The notes: generated by a model not told the origin, from the letters alone. Shown: positions 36,001-44,663, counted from the first letter of the stretch. The stretch is DNA of 64,000 nt from Flavobacterium lipolyticum (GCF_020905335.1 NZ_JAJJMN010000003.1:186001-250000); one strand, 5' to 3'. Numbers and translations are program-made.

Positions 36001-39000
36001 GATCTGCATCCAGGTTTACCGCGACCATAGTTCCGGGATCACCATCAGTAATGGCGTCTAGAATAGATTGTGCCCGTTTGCTGCTGAGTTCAACCAACTG
36101 TTGTTCGTTAAATACACCGGCAAAACATAAAGCCGGTAACTCTCCATAGCTATGTCCTGCTAACATATCAGGTACAATACCGAATGACTGTAACAACTGA
36201 GCTAAGGCAAGATCTACAATACCTAAAAGAGGTTGTGCGAGACGTGTATCCTTAATGGTTTCTTTTTGTTTTTTTAAGGATGCGGTATCAAATGTGGCTG
36301 CAGGGAAGACCACTTTTTCTAAATCAGGATATTGTGATATGATTTTTCGCAGGGCTGGAAACAGTACGAACAGATCTCGTGCCATATGAATGTTTTGGCT
36401 GCCTTGTCCGGGAAACAAAAATGCAGTTTTACCGGCTCGTTTGTTGACCATAAAAATATCTTTACTTTCAATGCCTGTTAACAAGAGTTCGATTTTCATC
36501 ACCAGATCTTCGGCTGTATCTGCAACAATGCTCAGCTGAATCGGTTTCTCTGAACCCACGGCTAAGCTGTAGGCAATATCTTTTAAAGATAAACTATCAT
36601 TGATTTCCAATAAAGTTTTTACCTGTTCCAATTGAATTTTGGCGGCATCATAATTATCCCCTCGGAAGACGAATAATTCGGAGGGCCAGTATTGTAGAAT
36701 GGCGGCTTCTTCTTTTTGTGGATGATTTTCGATTACCATATGAAAATTGGTACCACCAAAACCGAAGGCACTAATCCCTGCATAACGTTCTTTTTCGGAC
36801 CATAATCCTGTTTTTGCATGAAAAGCAAAAGGACTTGTGTGGGCATCGAAGTAGGCATTGGGCTGTTGAAGATGAAGGGTAGGAGGTTTTACTCCGTGGT
36901 ATACAGACATAGTGGCTTTGATAAGTCCGGCCAGACCGGCAGCACATTTGGTATGCCCAATTTGAGTTTTTACAGAACCAAGATGGGTTTGAGATGGTAA
37001 AGCCCCGGATTTTAGAAATAGATTGGTTAGTGCTGTAAGCTCCGTTTTGTCTCCGACTACTGTTCCGGTACCATGCGCTTCAACTAAACCAACTGTAGCG
37101 GCACTGATACCTGCCTGATCATAGGCACGTTCCAATGCGCGTACCTGACCGATTTTTCGCGGTGCGGTAAGACCAAGAGCTTTACCGTCGCTCGATCCTC
37201 CGACACCTTTAATAACCGAATAAATACGGTCACCATCACGAAGGGCATCTTCATATCGTTTTAAGACTAAAATAGCGACCCCTTCGCCTAGCGCAATACC
37301 GTCGGCAGTACTGTCAAATGTTGCGCAGCGCCCTTTGCGGGAGAGGGCATGTGTGCTGGAAAACATCAGATAATCGTTGATACCGTTATGCAAATCTGCT
37401 CCTCCGGTAAGTACCATATCCGATTTGCCCAGGATCAATTCCTGACATGCCAGATCAATAGCCGCTATTGATGAAGCACAGGCAGCATCAACGGTAAAAT
37501 TTCGTCCTCCAAGATCCAGACGGTTGGTGATTCTGCCGGCAATTACATTGGCCAATATACCCGGAAATGAATCCTCCGTGGTTTGTGGAAATGCTTTTTC
37601 TACTTCTTCGTGAAGCTCTCCAAAAACCTGTTTGTAATAACCTCTGAAACTGTAGCTGTTGGCAAGATCGTTTCCACCTTCAGCACCAATTATAACCGAT
37701 ATATTTTCTCTGTTGATTTGTTTTTCACCATAACCCGCATCTTCCATTGCACGTTTGGCAACGAGTAAAGTTAAAAGCTGCGTTGGCTCTATCGCTGCAA
37801 GAGATTGTGGCGGAATACCAAATTCTAACGGGTCAAAATCTATTTTTGGAATAAAACCGCCCCATTTTGAATGTGACACATCCGAACCATTAGAATCAGG
37901 CTGATAATAGAGGTCTTTATTCCATCGTTCCTCGGGTACTTCCGTAACACAGTCTTTTCCAAGAATGATATTGCGCCAGTATTCTGCTAAATTTTTGGCA
38001 CCCGGGAACACGCATTCCATCCCTATAATAGCGATGTCCAGTGCTTTTTCGGCTGATGAAGGTTTTTCCGGCAGTTCGGCCTGTTCAATGTATTTTTGAT
38101 TTTCGATAGCAACGTTATGATGGAGTGATTCCAGTGTAATCACCTGATTGTGCATGGTGGCTACCTGCCCAATCATATACATGCCTAAATCAAGTTGTTG
38201 GTTTTTAGGTATCGTTACGAGTGCATCACCTTGGCGGTCAATGCCTTTTGCGGCAATTCGGAGACGTCCTACATTCAGTTTTTCAAGCTGTTCCCAAATT
38301 TGCTTTTTGTCCGTTCCAAGGGCTAGTAACTTTTTCTTTTCATTGTCGAAATGTAGAGCGAATGTCGTATTTAAACAACGTGTTTCATGACCCGGTGCCG
38401 TTTCCAGCAAGACGGTATCTTTGGCTTTCATTGCTTGCTGCTGAAATTCTTGCTGAATAGCTCCTGTACTCACTGCTTCTTGTGTATACAAATAGGCTGT
38501 TCCCATTAATACACCGACCTTAACCCCTCGGGCTGCGAGAGTGGCGGTCATAATAGATACAAAGGCTGTGGAAAAAGCATCATGGATTCCGCCGGCAAAA
38601 AATACACTTATATTTTCCGGCTGATCTTCTTTTAAAATACGTTCAATTTGTTTTTCCCAAAGTACTGTGCTGGAGAGCGGACCAACATGTCCACCACATT
38701 CCCGACCTTCAAACACGAAGTTTTTGGCACCTTCTTTTAGGAAAATATCCAATAGCGCTGGGGAAGGTACATGTAAAAACGTGGTTATACCGGCTTTTTC
38801 AAATACTTTAGCTTGTGCAGGCCGACCTCCTGCGATCAATACTACGGGAGGTTTGGCTTCAAGGATATAGGCGGTTTGTTCTTCTCGTAATTCTTGTGGC
38901 GCAAAACCTAATATCCCTACACCCCAGGTTTTATCGCCGGCCAGTTTTTGAGTTTCGATGACTAATGCTCTTGCTTGTTCTCCTTTGAGTAAAGAAAGAG

Positions 39001-39973
39001 CTATAAAAGGTAAAGCTCCTGTTTCGGCTACTGCATTGGCAAATGCCGGAACATCACTTACGCGGGTCATCGGTCCCTGGGCGATCGGGTAGCGTAGACC
39101 AAGTTGTTGGGCTAATGGATTATTTTCGTTAATAATTGCAGATGCTTTCGCTTGTTTAAGATGACCGTATAGGGCTTCATGAAATCCAAAAATCAATTTT
39201 TTTAACGTTTTGAAATTTTCATACAGCTCTGTAGCTAAAGCAATGTCTTGCCCCATCGGGATGTAACTTTTCTCAGGATCGAGGTCATTAAAGTATTGCC
39301 CTAACTCTTCGATAGAAACATTTTCAGATAAAACAGGCGAATTGGGCCTAACCAATACGCGATGCTGGGCGATGATCTTGGTTTCCGTTCCATTTAACTT
39401 TGAACATAGATTTTTAAGTTCCTGAGGAACGGAACTTTCGGGATATAATGCCAATTGACTGTCTAATACAATACCTTTTGCCCCAAGTGCTTTTACAGCA
39501 GCAGCGGTATGAAGACCTATTCCTCCTTGTACCCATACCGGTATGGTCTTGATTTCTTGTATGACACGCTGAAAGAGAACAAATGTAGATTCATAACCAA
39601 CTAATCCCGCAGCTTCGTTTCCTTTCACAATAATTCCAACAGCTCCCAGTTGTTCGGCTTCTCTGGCTTGTTCAAGGCTAGTTACCTGATAAATTCGTGA
39701 TACGTTAGGATAGATTTCTACTGAGATTCCAAATGGAAGGATCGCAAGGCTTACCTGCTCGGGCAGTTGAAGGGATGTTAGCCTGTCACTGGTAAGATAT
39801 ATACCGTAGGAAGGTATACTGTTCCCGTCAAGTTGATGTAATGCTTCCTGAGCGATTTCGATATCATGTCCTAAACTTAATACGGGGAATGCTCCGGCCT
39901 GAAATAATTGAGACATTAGGTTGACGTCTGGCTTTTCAAAAGGCGTTAATCCTATAATAGTAGAATTTTTCAT
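33008..39973 (-). CDS. Type I megasynthase: ER(PfaD-like)-KS-AT-ACP-ACP-KR
   Basis: This is a 2321-residue protein. The N-terminal 620 residues form flavin-type TIM-barrel sequence: a degenerate first part (about 1-200) and a second part (about 290-600) like nitronate monooxygenase/PfaD enoyl reductase (YPIAQGPMTRVSDVP, FEGRECGGHVGP, GGIHDAFSTAF). The ketosynthase (644-1080) has DAACASS and EAHGTGT. The acyltransferase (about 1180-1460) has GHSYGEL and CAFHS, the latter malonyl-like. Two ACPs follow, both with LSIDSIKR (Ser near 1680 and 1790). A ketoreductase ends the protein (GGGQGIT and the SVYGNKGQTDYAAAN motif with the catalytic Tyr). With the second subunit's DH it has a full set for an iterative reduced chain. 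It is the first gene of the operon. Confidence 0.88.
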   Translation of the reverse strand: MKNSTIIGLTPFEKPDVNLMSQLFQAGAFPVLSLGHDIEIAQEALHQLDGNSIPSYGIYLTSDRLTSLQLPEQVSLAILPFGISVEIYPNVSRIYQVTSLEQAREAEQLGAVGIIVKGNEAAGLVGYESTFVLFQRVIQEIKTIPVWVQGGIGLHTAAAVKALGAKGIVLDSQLALYPESSVPQELKNLCSKLNGTETKIIAQHRVLVRPNSPVLSENVSIEELGQYFNDLDPEKSYIPMGQDIALATELYENFKTLKKLIFGFHEALYGHLKQAKASAIINENNPLAQQLGLRYPIAQGPMTRVSDVPAFANAVAETGALPFIALSLLKGEQARALVIETQKLAGDKTWGVGILGFAPQELREEQTAYILEAKPPVVLIAGGRPAQAKVFEKAGITTFLHVPSPALLDIFLKEGAKNFVFEGRECGGHVGPLSSTVLWEKQIERILKEDQPENISVFFAGGIHDAFSTAFVSIMTATLAARGVKVGVLMGTAYLYTQEAVSTGAIQQEFQQQAMKAKDTVLLETAPGHETRCLNTTFALHFDNEKKKLLALGTDKKQIWEQLEKLNVGRLRIAAKGIDRQGDALVTIPKNQQLDLGMYMIGQVATMHNQVITLESLHHNVAIENQKYIEQAELPEKPSSAEKALDIAIIGMECVFPGAKNLAEYWRNIILGKDCVTEVPEERWNKDLYYQPDSNGSDVSHSKWGGFIPKIDFDPLEFGIPPQSLAAIEPTQLLTLLVAKRAMEDAGYGEKQINRENISVIIGAEGGNDLANSYSFRGYYKQVFGELHEEVEKAFPQTTEDSFPGILANVIAGRITNRLDLGGRNFTVDAACASSIAAIDLACQELILGKSDMVLTGGADLHNGINDYLMFSSTHALSRKGRCATFDSTADGIALGEGVAILVLKRYEDALRDGDRIYSVIKGVGGSSDGKALGLTAPRKIGQVRALERAYDQAGISAATVGLVEAHGTGTVVGDKTELTALTNLFLKSGALPSQTHLGSVKTQIGHTKCAAGLAGLIKATMSVYHGVKPPTLHLQQPNAYFDAHTSPFAFHAKTGLWSEKERYAGISAFGFGGTNFHMVIENHPQKEEAAILQYWPSELFVFRGDNYDAAKIQLEQVKTLLEINDSLSLKDIAYSLAVGSEKPIQLSIVADTAEDLVMKIELLLTGIESKDIFMVNKRAGKTAFLFPGQGSQNIHMARDLFVLFPALRKIISQYPDLEKVVFPAATFDTASLKKQKETIKDTRLAQPLLGIVDLALAQLLQSFGIVPDMLAGHSYGELPALCFAGVFNEQQLVELSSKRAQSILDAITDGDPGTMVAVNLDADRLKTILDQHQDCYAVNYNSPTQCVVAGSTAAIDKFMEALKNERISAKKLEVACAFHSPLVSKSKDLYATVLKEIPFQEMQIPVWSNTTAALYPSAVSDIKAQLTDHLVQPVHFVDEIQAMYADGARIFIEVGPGKILTGLTKACLNQEELILHVEDNNHNSLTHLLCMLAQYLGTGRTFNLNKLFEDRHANLIQIDQPDLYQKSPTIWRVNGQAAHPTTGTLPAHGALPIVTPIQMTNSKIIQTPNTQPAPEHLLQEYLNSMKMLIQAQRDVMLSFLGQQQQLNPIPVYAATVENKTANPLAATVITNDKPIAKVTLQVPSRDIKSLLLTVVCEKTGYPQEMLGMEMDLEADLSIDSIKRVEIIGALRNELGILNSDHENEDTVMEQLAAIKTLNGLVSWLTEYTGTVGSVTTKNESSPVAPVAADKTTVTLAELQTAILDIVSEKTGYPKEMLGLDLDLEADLSIDSIKRMEIISDLKNKIGFGDDKEQADDLMEKLAAIKTLNGLAAWISEMSTTEPVQSLLTRLRFDLVPTLISEAQNTEILKGKRFAIVPDNGTQTLAIKTILEQYGAITELVHNEQNLTLFDGLIITDIYSATVKHSIIDHVGLIKKMDLEKAQWIYLITDIPAHVEELKDTRALRHYQGYPGLFKSLAREFEQTNFRLISLHTAQETNQIAEIALREILTADQSVEVIYKNNQRHKVDIIPSPLLTTLDEAHIQLDQKSVVLVLGGGQGITAELVKHMSAAYPCTYVLVGRSADPREVITDSKALELMESKEEIRSYFIKTGNFSAPSEIEKETLRIFKNNQILRTIRHMEQLGNKVVYQSLDVCDEEGLTQLIHDIYKQYGQLDGVIHGAGLLEDKLFRQKTTSSFERVFDTKVKPLRVLAEQLRSDCQFVVLFSSIASVYGNKGQTDYAAANSVLDDYARVLNKRLKGKVLSINWGPWKGAGMVSSSLENEYERRGISLIPLEEGKEHFLNEIKYGTESQVLIMSGKNW

Positions 39974-40033
39974 AGGTTGATAAGATTGAAATGAGATTTG
40001 GAAATGGTGTAACTTTAATAATGACCTTTGTGG

Positions 40034-40043
40034 TACTATAGTA
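40034..40043. repeat. 10-bp palindrome near the megasynthase start
   Basis: TACTATAGTA is a perfect palindrome about 60 bp before the megasynthase start codon, within TGGTACTATAGTAGTTATCG; a related TGGTATAGTGG follows. It is a possible operator or promoter component and is only suggestive. Confidence 0.3.
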
Positions 40044-40344
40044 GTTATCGTGGTATAGTGGAATAAAAGTAATAAATTTCTTCTAAATTACAGGTATTGA
40101 AATTTATTTTATAATGATTTTTTTACAAAAACTTTAAATGATGGATTATTTTTAGCTTGTTTGTAAAAAAATACTTCTTTTTTTATGGTTTTTATATTTT
40201 TTCTAAATTCGTTCGTACTGTTATTTAATGTATTTGTTTCATTTTTGGATAAGTACGATGAGAATTTTACTTCTAAAATAGAGCTCAGTGTTTCAATTAG
40301 AGCGAATTAAAACTTAAATGTACCTTTTAGTATTTATAAAAATC

Positions 40345-40388
40345 TACGGTATTTTGCAGGAAAAATTACGGTTATTTGCATGAAAAAT
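40345..40388 (-). promoter_or_regulatory. Two 22-bp tandem repeats, LytTR-type operator candidate
   Basis: TACGGTATTTTGCAGGAAAA+AT (40345-40366) and TACGGTTATTTGCATGAAAA+AT (40367-40388) match at 19 of 22 positions. Read toward the minus-strand operon they give CCGTA followed by (G)A and a T run, repeated at 22 bp. LytTR regulators bind 9-bp direct repeats spaced 12-13 bp apart, which gives the same 21-22-bp period, and a LytTR regulator gene lies next door. Similar repeats precede the NRPS gene (60193-60258). Confidence 0.55.
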
Positions 40389-40581
40389 CTGATCACTTGC
40401 GTTAGGTGACCTCTAAAACTAACGAAGAAAATTGTTGTTGTTGGTATTGATTTGAAATACAGTAAAGCAGCGAAAGCTTTCTCTTTTGATTGAAAATAAA
40501 AAGATTAATCTCGCTGTAAAAAAGTTTTGAAGCTAAACTTTTAGGGGGGGATTTTTAGGTTTTTTCTGTTTTATGAAATTG

Positions 40582-40603
40582 TAGTGAGAGCTGGATTCGA
40601 ACC
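40582..40603 (-). other. tRNA 3'-end-like fragment
   Basis: On the minus strand GGTTCGAATCC is the T-loop and adjoining stem sequence typical of tRNA genes, followed by AGCTCTCACTA, which could be an acceptor arm. The 5' half of the T-stem does not pair and no upstream tRNA body is present. This may be an integration-site remnant or chance. Confidence 0.3.
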
Positions 40604-40650
40604 TTATGTTGTAATTAATATAGGAAAATTATAATATTCTGAAACAGTGA

Positions 40651-41337
40651 TTAAATTTCTTTAAGATTGTCTTTATAAGTACGGCCAATTGGCAACTCTC
40701 TGCCATCTTTGAGCTGTACCATGCGTGAATTGAATGATTTTACGTGGTTTTTTAAAACCAAATAAGACTTATGTATTCTGATAAACCCCAGGTGACGGTG
40801 CATTTCCTCAAACTTTGCCATGCGTTCTAATACCATATGGTTTTTGTAACGGGATACAATTCTAAGGTATTCGCCAAATCCTTCTATCCAAAAAATATCA
40901 TCCAGCTTGACTTTGTTTACAATATAATCTGATTTAAACATAATATAGTCCTCAGCAATATCTTTAGACTTTATAAAATGGTGGTATTCTTTGGCTTTGG
41001 TAATGGCTTTTTCAAAACGTTCAAAGCTTATGGGTTTTATAAGATAATCTACCACATCAAGTTCAAATGCTTTGGCTGCATGTTGTTCTTCAGCGGTTAT
41101 AAAAATGCAGAGTGGCTTGTTGGGTGTATTTTGCAGTAACTCTATGCCGTTGATGCCGGGCATATTAATGTCAAGGATAAGCAAGTCAACTTCATTTTGC
41201 TGTAAAAAAATGATGGCTTCCTGTGGATTGCTAAAGGTAGCGAGCAGGTTAACACCAGCAGTATTGGCACAGTAGTTTCTTATTAGCTCCAGCGCAAGGT
41301 ATTCATCATCTACGCCTACAGCCTGCAATTGTTTCAT
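40651..41337 (-). CDS. LytTR family response regulator
   Basis: This 228-residue protein has a receiver domain (1-120) with VDDEYLALELI, the phospho-acceptor Asp in LLILDINMPG (about residue 55) and the Lys in DYLIKPISF. A LytTR DNA-binding domain (about 130-228) has GEYLRIV, RIHKSYLV and LPIGRTYK. It overlaps the upstream histidine kinase gene by 4 bp, so the two form one two-component system. LytTR proteins bind tandem direct repeats; candidates lie at 40345-40388 and upstream of the divergent transporter operon. Confidence 0.92.
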   Translation of the reverse strand: MKQLQAVGVDDEYLALELIRNYCANTAGVNLLATFSNPQEAIIFLQQNEVDLLILDINMPGINGIELLQNTPNKPLCIFITAEEQHAAKAFELDVVDYLIKPISFERFEKAITKAKEYHHFIKSKDIAEDYIMFKSDYIVNKVKLDDIFWIEGFGEYLRIVSRYKNHMVLERMAKFEEMHRHLGFIRIHKSYLVLKNHVKSFNSRMVQLKDGRELPIGRTYKDNLKEI

Positions 41338-42434
41338 AATTTAATTTTGAGAGTAGAAAAGTACGTCTTATTTAATAATTCGTCAAACAATTGATAATTT
41401 TCTGCATATTTCATGGTGAGGATTTTTTTCAGGGCAACGAGCCCCATTCCGTTATATCCATTATGGTTATTAAACTGAATCTTGTCCGGCACAGAATTTT
41501 CTATCCTGAATACGAAGGTATCCTCAACCTTATCAAAGTTCACCTTAATATAGGCTTCCTTATCTGCTCCAATACCGGAATGTTTAAGTGCATTTTCAAA
41601 AAGTGTAAAATAGATAGAAGGAGGAACCTCTACCTGTTCCTGTACTTCACTATCATTTAGTTCAAATACGATGTTCAGGGTATTATTGTACTTGAGCTGG
41701 TACAAACCTGCGAGAGCCTTCATCATTTCGAACTCTTTGTGTATCGCAATCGTTTTTTTATCGGTTTCGTATATAACATATTGCAACAGCTGGCTTAACT
41801 GTAGTATCGCTTCGGTCGTATTACCATGCTGGTTGTAACTGCCTGCGTAAATGTTGTTAAGGGTGTTGAGTAAAAAGTGGGGGTTTATTTTTGACTTCAT
41901 GAGGTTGAGGTCGGTCTCATTTTTTTTTACCTCAAGGTCGAGATAGTCATATTCGATTAAGAACTTATGCCTTGATATTCCTAAAAAAGAGGCAACTAAA
42001 ATTACGATGCTTTGTGAACTGTACACACTGATCAAAAACAATGGTTGGTCTTGTACTGCATCGCCCTCCTGAGAAAATTCAGGTTCAACAAGCAGTCTTA
42101 GCAACGTTGTAGATATAAATAATATCAGTGCATATAACAGGTATTCAGGATACTTGTTGGTTTGGTAATAGGCGGGAACTAAATAGGCATAACAAACAAA
42201 ATATAATACCGTATTAACAGCCATAATAAAAAGTATTCTATACAACGCAAAAGGCATTTCGATAAAATAGAGCGTCGAAATTACCAGAAAGGTGGTGTAT
42301 ATCACAAAGAACAGGACGTGTTGAAACCGGATAAGGTTTGTCCATTGTTTCTTCATGAGACTGCCTATAATCTTTTGTTCAAACAGTAATCGGAAAGCCA
42401 CAAGGAGGATAATGATGTTTATTAGTAAAACCAT
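41334..42434 (-). CDS. LytS-type sensor histidine kinase
   Basis: This 366-residue inner-membrane protein has about five hydrophobic segments in the first 160 residues. The His_kinase domain has the phospho-acceptor His in INPHFLLNTLNNIYAG (about 180-200). The ATP-binding part has IYFTLFENALKHSG (N-box) and NGYNGMGLVALKKIL (G-box). No separate sensory domain is visible, so sensing probably occurs within or through the membrane part. It is divergent from the DUF2490/CitM/DctA/TerC genes across a 184-bp intergenic region, which suggests regulation of carboxylate uptake. Confidence 0.9.
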   Translation of the reverse strand: MVLLINIIILLVAFRLLFEQKIIGSLMKKQWTNLIRFQHVLFFVIYTTFLVISTLYFIEMPFALYRILFIMAVNTVLYFVCYAYLVPAYYQTNKYPEYLLYALILFISTTLLRLLVEPEFSQEGDAVQDQPLFLISVYSSQSIVILVASFLGISRHKFLIEYDYLDLEVKKNETDLNLMKSKINPHFLLNTLNNIYAGSYNQHGNTTEAILQLSQLLQYVIYETDKKTIAIHKEFEMMKALAGLYQLKYNNTLNIVFELNDSEVQEQVEVPPSIYFTLFENALKHSGIGADKEAYIKVNFDKVEDTFVFRIENSVPDKIQFNNHNGYNGMGLVALKKILTMKYAENYQLFDELLNKTYFSTLKIKL

Positions 42435-42618
42435 ACTTTTTTGTGTTAAAAATTATTCACCCTTTAAAATTATATCATTAAAAATACAAATATCATTATT
42501 TTAAAACAGGCACTTTGCGTTGTTTGTTTATTAAATGAGTCGTTCGTTGAAAATTACTTTTTTGAAAAAATCAATCGTATACTTTTACCTCAGACAAATA
42601 AATTAACGATTTATCAAA

Positions 42619-43311
42619 ATGTATAGAAAATATATATCAATCCTGTTTTTTTTAATGATTTTTTCTACGAAAGCAGTAGCGCAACAAGATAATTTTAACA
42701 TGTGGCTGCAATATACAATGTCCGCAAAATTAAGCGAAAAGTACAGCTTTACGGCGCTTTCTCAATATCGGGCATACGATTTAGTAATGGATTCACGTCT
42801 TTTTTTAGTTTCTACCTATCTGGAAAGAAAGTTAGATCATGATCTTTATCCGGCTGTGGGGTATATGTTTTTGGTACTTCAGCCTTATACCAGCGATACG
42901 GATAAAAAGCTGCGTTATGAAAACAGACCGTTTCAACAGTTAACGATCAAAAATAAAATTGGCCGCACCACATTATTACACCGTTATCGTGTCGAAGAAC
43001 GTTTCTTAACCAACCCGGATGATTTTGTGGTGAGATTGCGTTATCTCCTATCGTTAAAAATTCCATTGGGTAAAGAAGAAGGGAAGAATCTCTTATATGG
43101 TATTCTGAAAAATGAAATCAGGATGAATGTAGTAAAGAAGGACCAATTTGACAGTAACAGGATTACTGCCGGATTGGGGATTAACTTAGGCAAACAATCA
43201 GCCATAGAACTTTCATTTGTCAATCAGGTAAGTCCCGATGATACGAGTAATTATGTGTTGGCGGGTTTTAGAAACTCATTTGACTGGTCGGCCAAAACAG
43301 AAAATAATTAA
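42619..43311 (+). CDS. DUF2490 family outer-membrane-type protein
   Basis: This 230-residue protein has a signal peptide (MYRKYISILFFLMIFSTKAVAQQ). It is composed of alternating amphipathic beta strands, matching DUF2490 proteins, which are predicted small outer-membrane beta-barrels. It ends 17 bp before the CitM-type transporter gene. In this operon it could serve as an outer-membrane route for citrate or related acids, but that is inference. Confidence 0.78.
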   Translation: MYRKYISILFFLMIFSTKAVAQQDNFNMWLQYTMSAKLSEKYSFTALSQYRAYDLVMDSRLFLVSTYLERKLDHDLYPAVGYMFLVLQPYTSDTDKKLRYENRPFQQLTIKNKIGRTTLLHRYRVEERFLTNPDDFVVRLRYLLSLKIPLGKEEGKNLLYGILKNEIRMNVVKKDQFDSNRITAGLGINLGKQSAIELSFVNQVSPDDTSNYVLAGFRNSFDWSAKTENN

Positions 43312-43328
43312 ACTTAAAATATACAGTT

Positions 43329-44621
43329 ATGCTTACAATTTTAGGATTCTCAATGATCATTGTATTTATGTACCTGATCATGACCAAACGTTTGTTTCCG
43401 TTAACAGCGCTTATACTTATCCCTATACTTTTTGCCATTTTTGGTGGCTTTACAGCCGATCTTGGTTCTATAATCATGGAAGGTGTAAAAAATATTGCTC
43501 CCACCGGCATCATGCTCATTTTTGGTATACTGTTTTTCAGTATCATGATTGATGCAGGATTATTTGATCCGCTGGTAAACCTGATATTAAAGTTTGTAAA
43601 AGGCGACCCGGTTAAAATAGCTTTAGGAACAGCTTTCCTAACGGTATTGGTGTCGCTTGATGGCGATGGTGCGACTACCTACATGATCGTTGTAGCGGCA
43701 ATGTTGCCATTGTATAAAAAACTGGGTATGAATCCGCTTGTACTCTCGTGTATTATCATGCTTGGTGGCGGGGTAATGAACATACTGCCTTGGGGTGGGC
43801 CTACGGCACGTGCGATGACCACCCTTAAAATGGATGCATCAGAACTGTTTATGCCTATGATACCAGTCATGGCAGGTGGTGTACTATGGGTAATATTTGC
43901 AGCATTCTGGCTTGGTCTCCGCGAAAAAAGAAGGATTGCCCGTGAAGGAGATATGAACAAGCATCTTATAAACGAGGAAGAAACTGTAATAGAGCGCGAG
44001 CTCAAAAGACCTGGTCTGATATGGTTTAATCTGCTGCTTACCATACTGCTGTTGGCTTCAATGATGTTTGATGTATTGCCGCTGGCCGTTTCCTTTATGA
44101 TTGCATTTTGTATTGCACTGATCATCAATTATCCAAAAGTTGATGAACAGCAAAAAGTACTAAAATTACATGCAGGTAATGCCCTTTCAGTAGCATCGAT
44201 GATATTTGCAGCAGGTATTTTTACCGGCATACTTTCCGGTACGGGAATGATGGATGCTATGGCAGCTTCGATGATTTCGGTGGTACCGGATACCTGGGGG
44301 AATGCTTTTCCTGTGCTAACAGCGGTAAGCAGTGCACCGTTGACTTTCTTTTTGAGTAACGATGCTTACTATTTTGGTATACTCCCTCTGATTACCGAAA
44401 CGGGCTTACATTTGGGCGCTACAAAATTAGAAATAGGAGCGGCATCGCTCATAGGTCAGGGAGTTCATTTGTTAAGTCCGCTGGTACCTTCTACTTATCT
44501 TTTAGTAGGATTGGCTGGAGTTGAGTTTTCTGATCACGTAAAATTTACTATAAAATGGGCTTTGGGTTCATCACTCGCCATGCTCATAGCAGCATTGCTT
44601 ATCGGGTTAATAACTTTTTAA
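43329..44621 (+). CDS. CitMHS family citrate:metal symporter
   Basis: This 430-residue polytopic inner-membrane protein has about 11-12 hydrophobic segments and the CitMHS features GIMLIFGILFFSIMIDAGLFDP, VLVSLDGDGATTYMIV and MNILPWGGPTARA. CitMHS carriers take up citrate complexed with Mg2+ or other divalent cations together with protons. The downstream DctA-like carrier and TerC protein fit a carboxylate/metal uptake and metal-efflux module, divergent from a LytS/LytTR sensor pair. Confidence 0.9.
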   Translation: MLTILGFSMIIVFMYLIMTKRLFPLTALILIPILFAIFGGFTADLGSIIMEGVKNIAPTGIMLIFGILFFSIMIDAGLFDPLVNLILKFVKGDPVKIALGTAFLTVLVSLDGDGATTYMIVVAAMLPLYKKLGMNPLVLSCIIMLGGGVMNILPWGGPTARAMTTLKMDASELFMPMIPVMAGGVLWVIFAAFWLGLREKRRIAREGDMNKHLINEEETVIERELKRPGLIWFNLLLTILLLASMMFDVLPLAVSFMIAFCIALIINYPKVDEQQKVLKLHAGNALSVASMIFAAGIFTGILSGTGMMDAMAASMISVVPDTWGNAFPVLTAVSSAPLTFFLSNDAYYFGILPLITETGLHLGATKLEIGAASLIGQGVHLLSPLVPSTYLLVGLAGVEFSDHVKFTIKWALGSSLAMLIAALLIGLITF

Positions 44622-44663
44622 AACTACCTTTGTAGAGCAACTTAATGAGTAAGGTTTAAAAAG

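Larger units (their letters stand above)
39974..40650. other. Upstream region of the megasynthase operon
   Basis: This is 677 bp without a gene. It holds the 22-bp tandem repeats at 40345-40388, a short palindrome TACTATAGTA at 40034-40043, and a tRNA T-arm-like fragment at 40582-40603. The operon promoter must lie here but no clear -33/-7 pair was found. Confidence 0.5.

Noticed and set aside
28754..39973. Flexirubin or aryl polyene pigment cluster as explanation for the PKS genes
   Set aside because: Those clusters use discrete small KS, ACP and DH proteins plus ammonia-lyase type genes; none are here, and the multidomain ER/KS/AT/KR layout is different.
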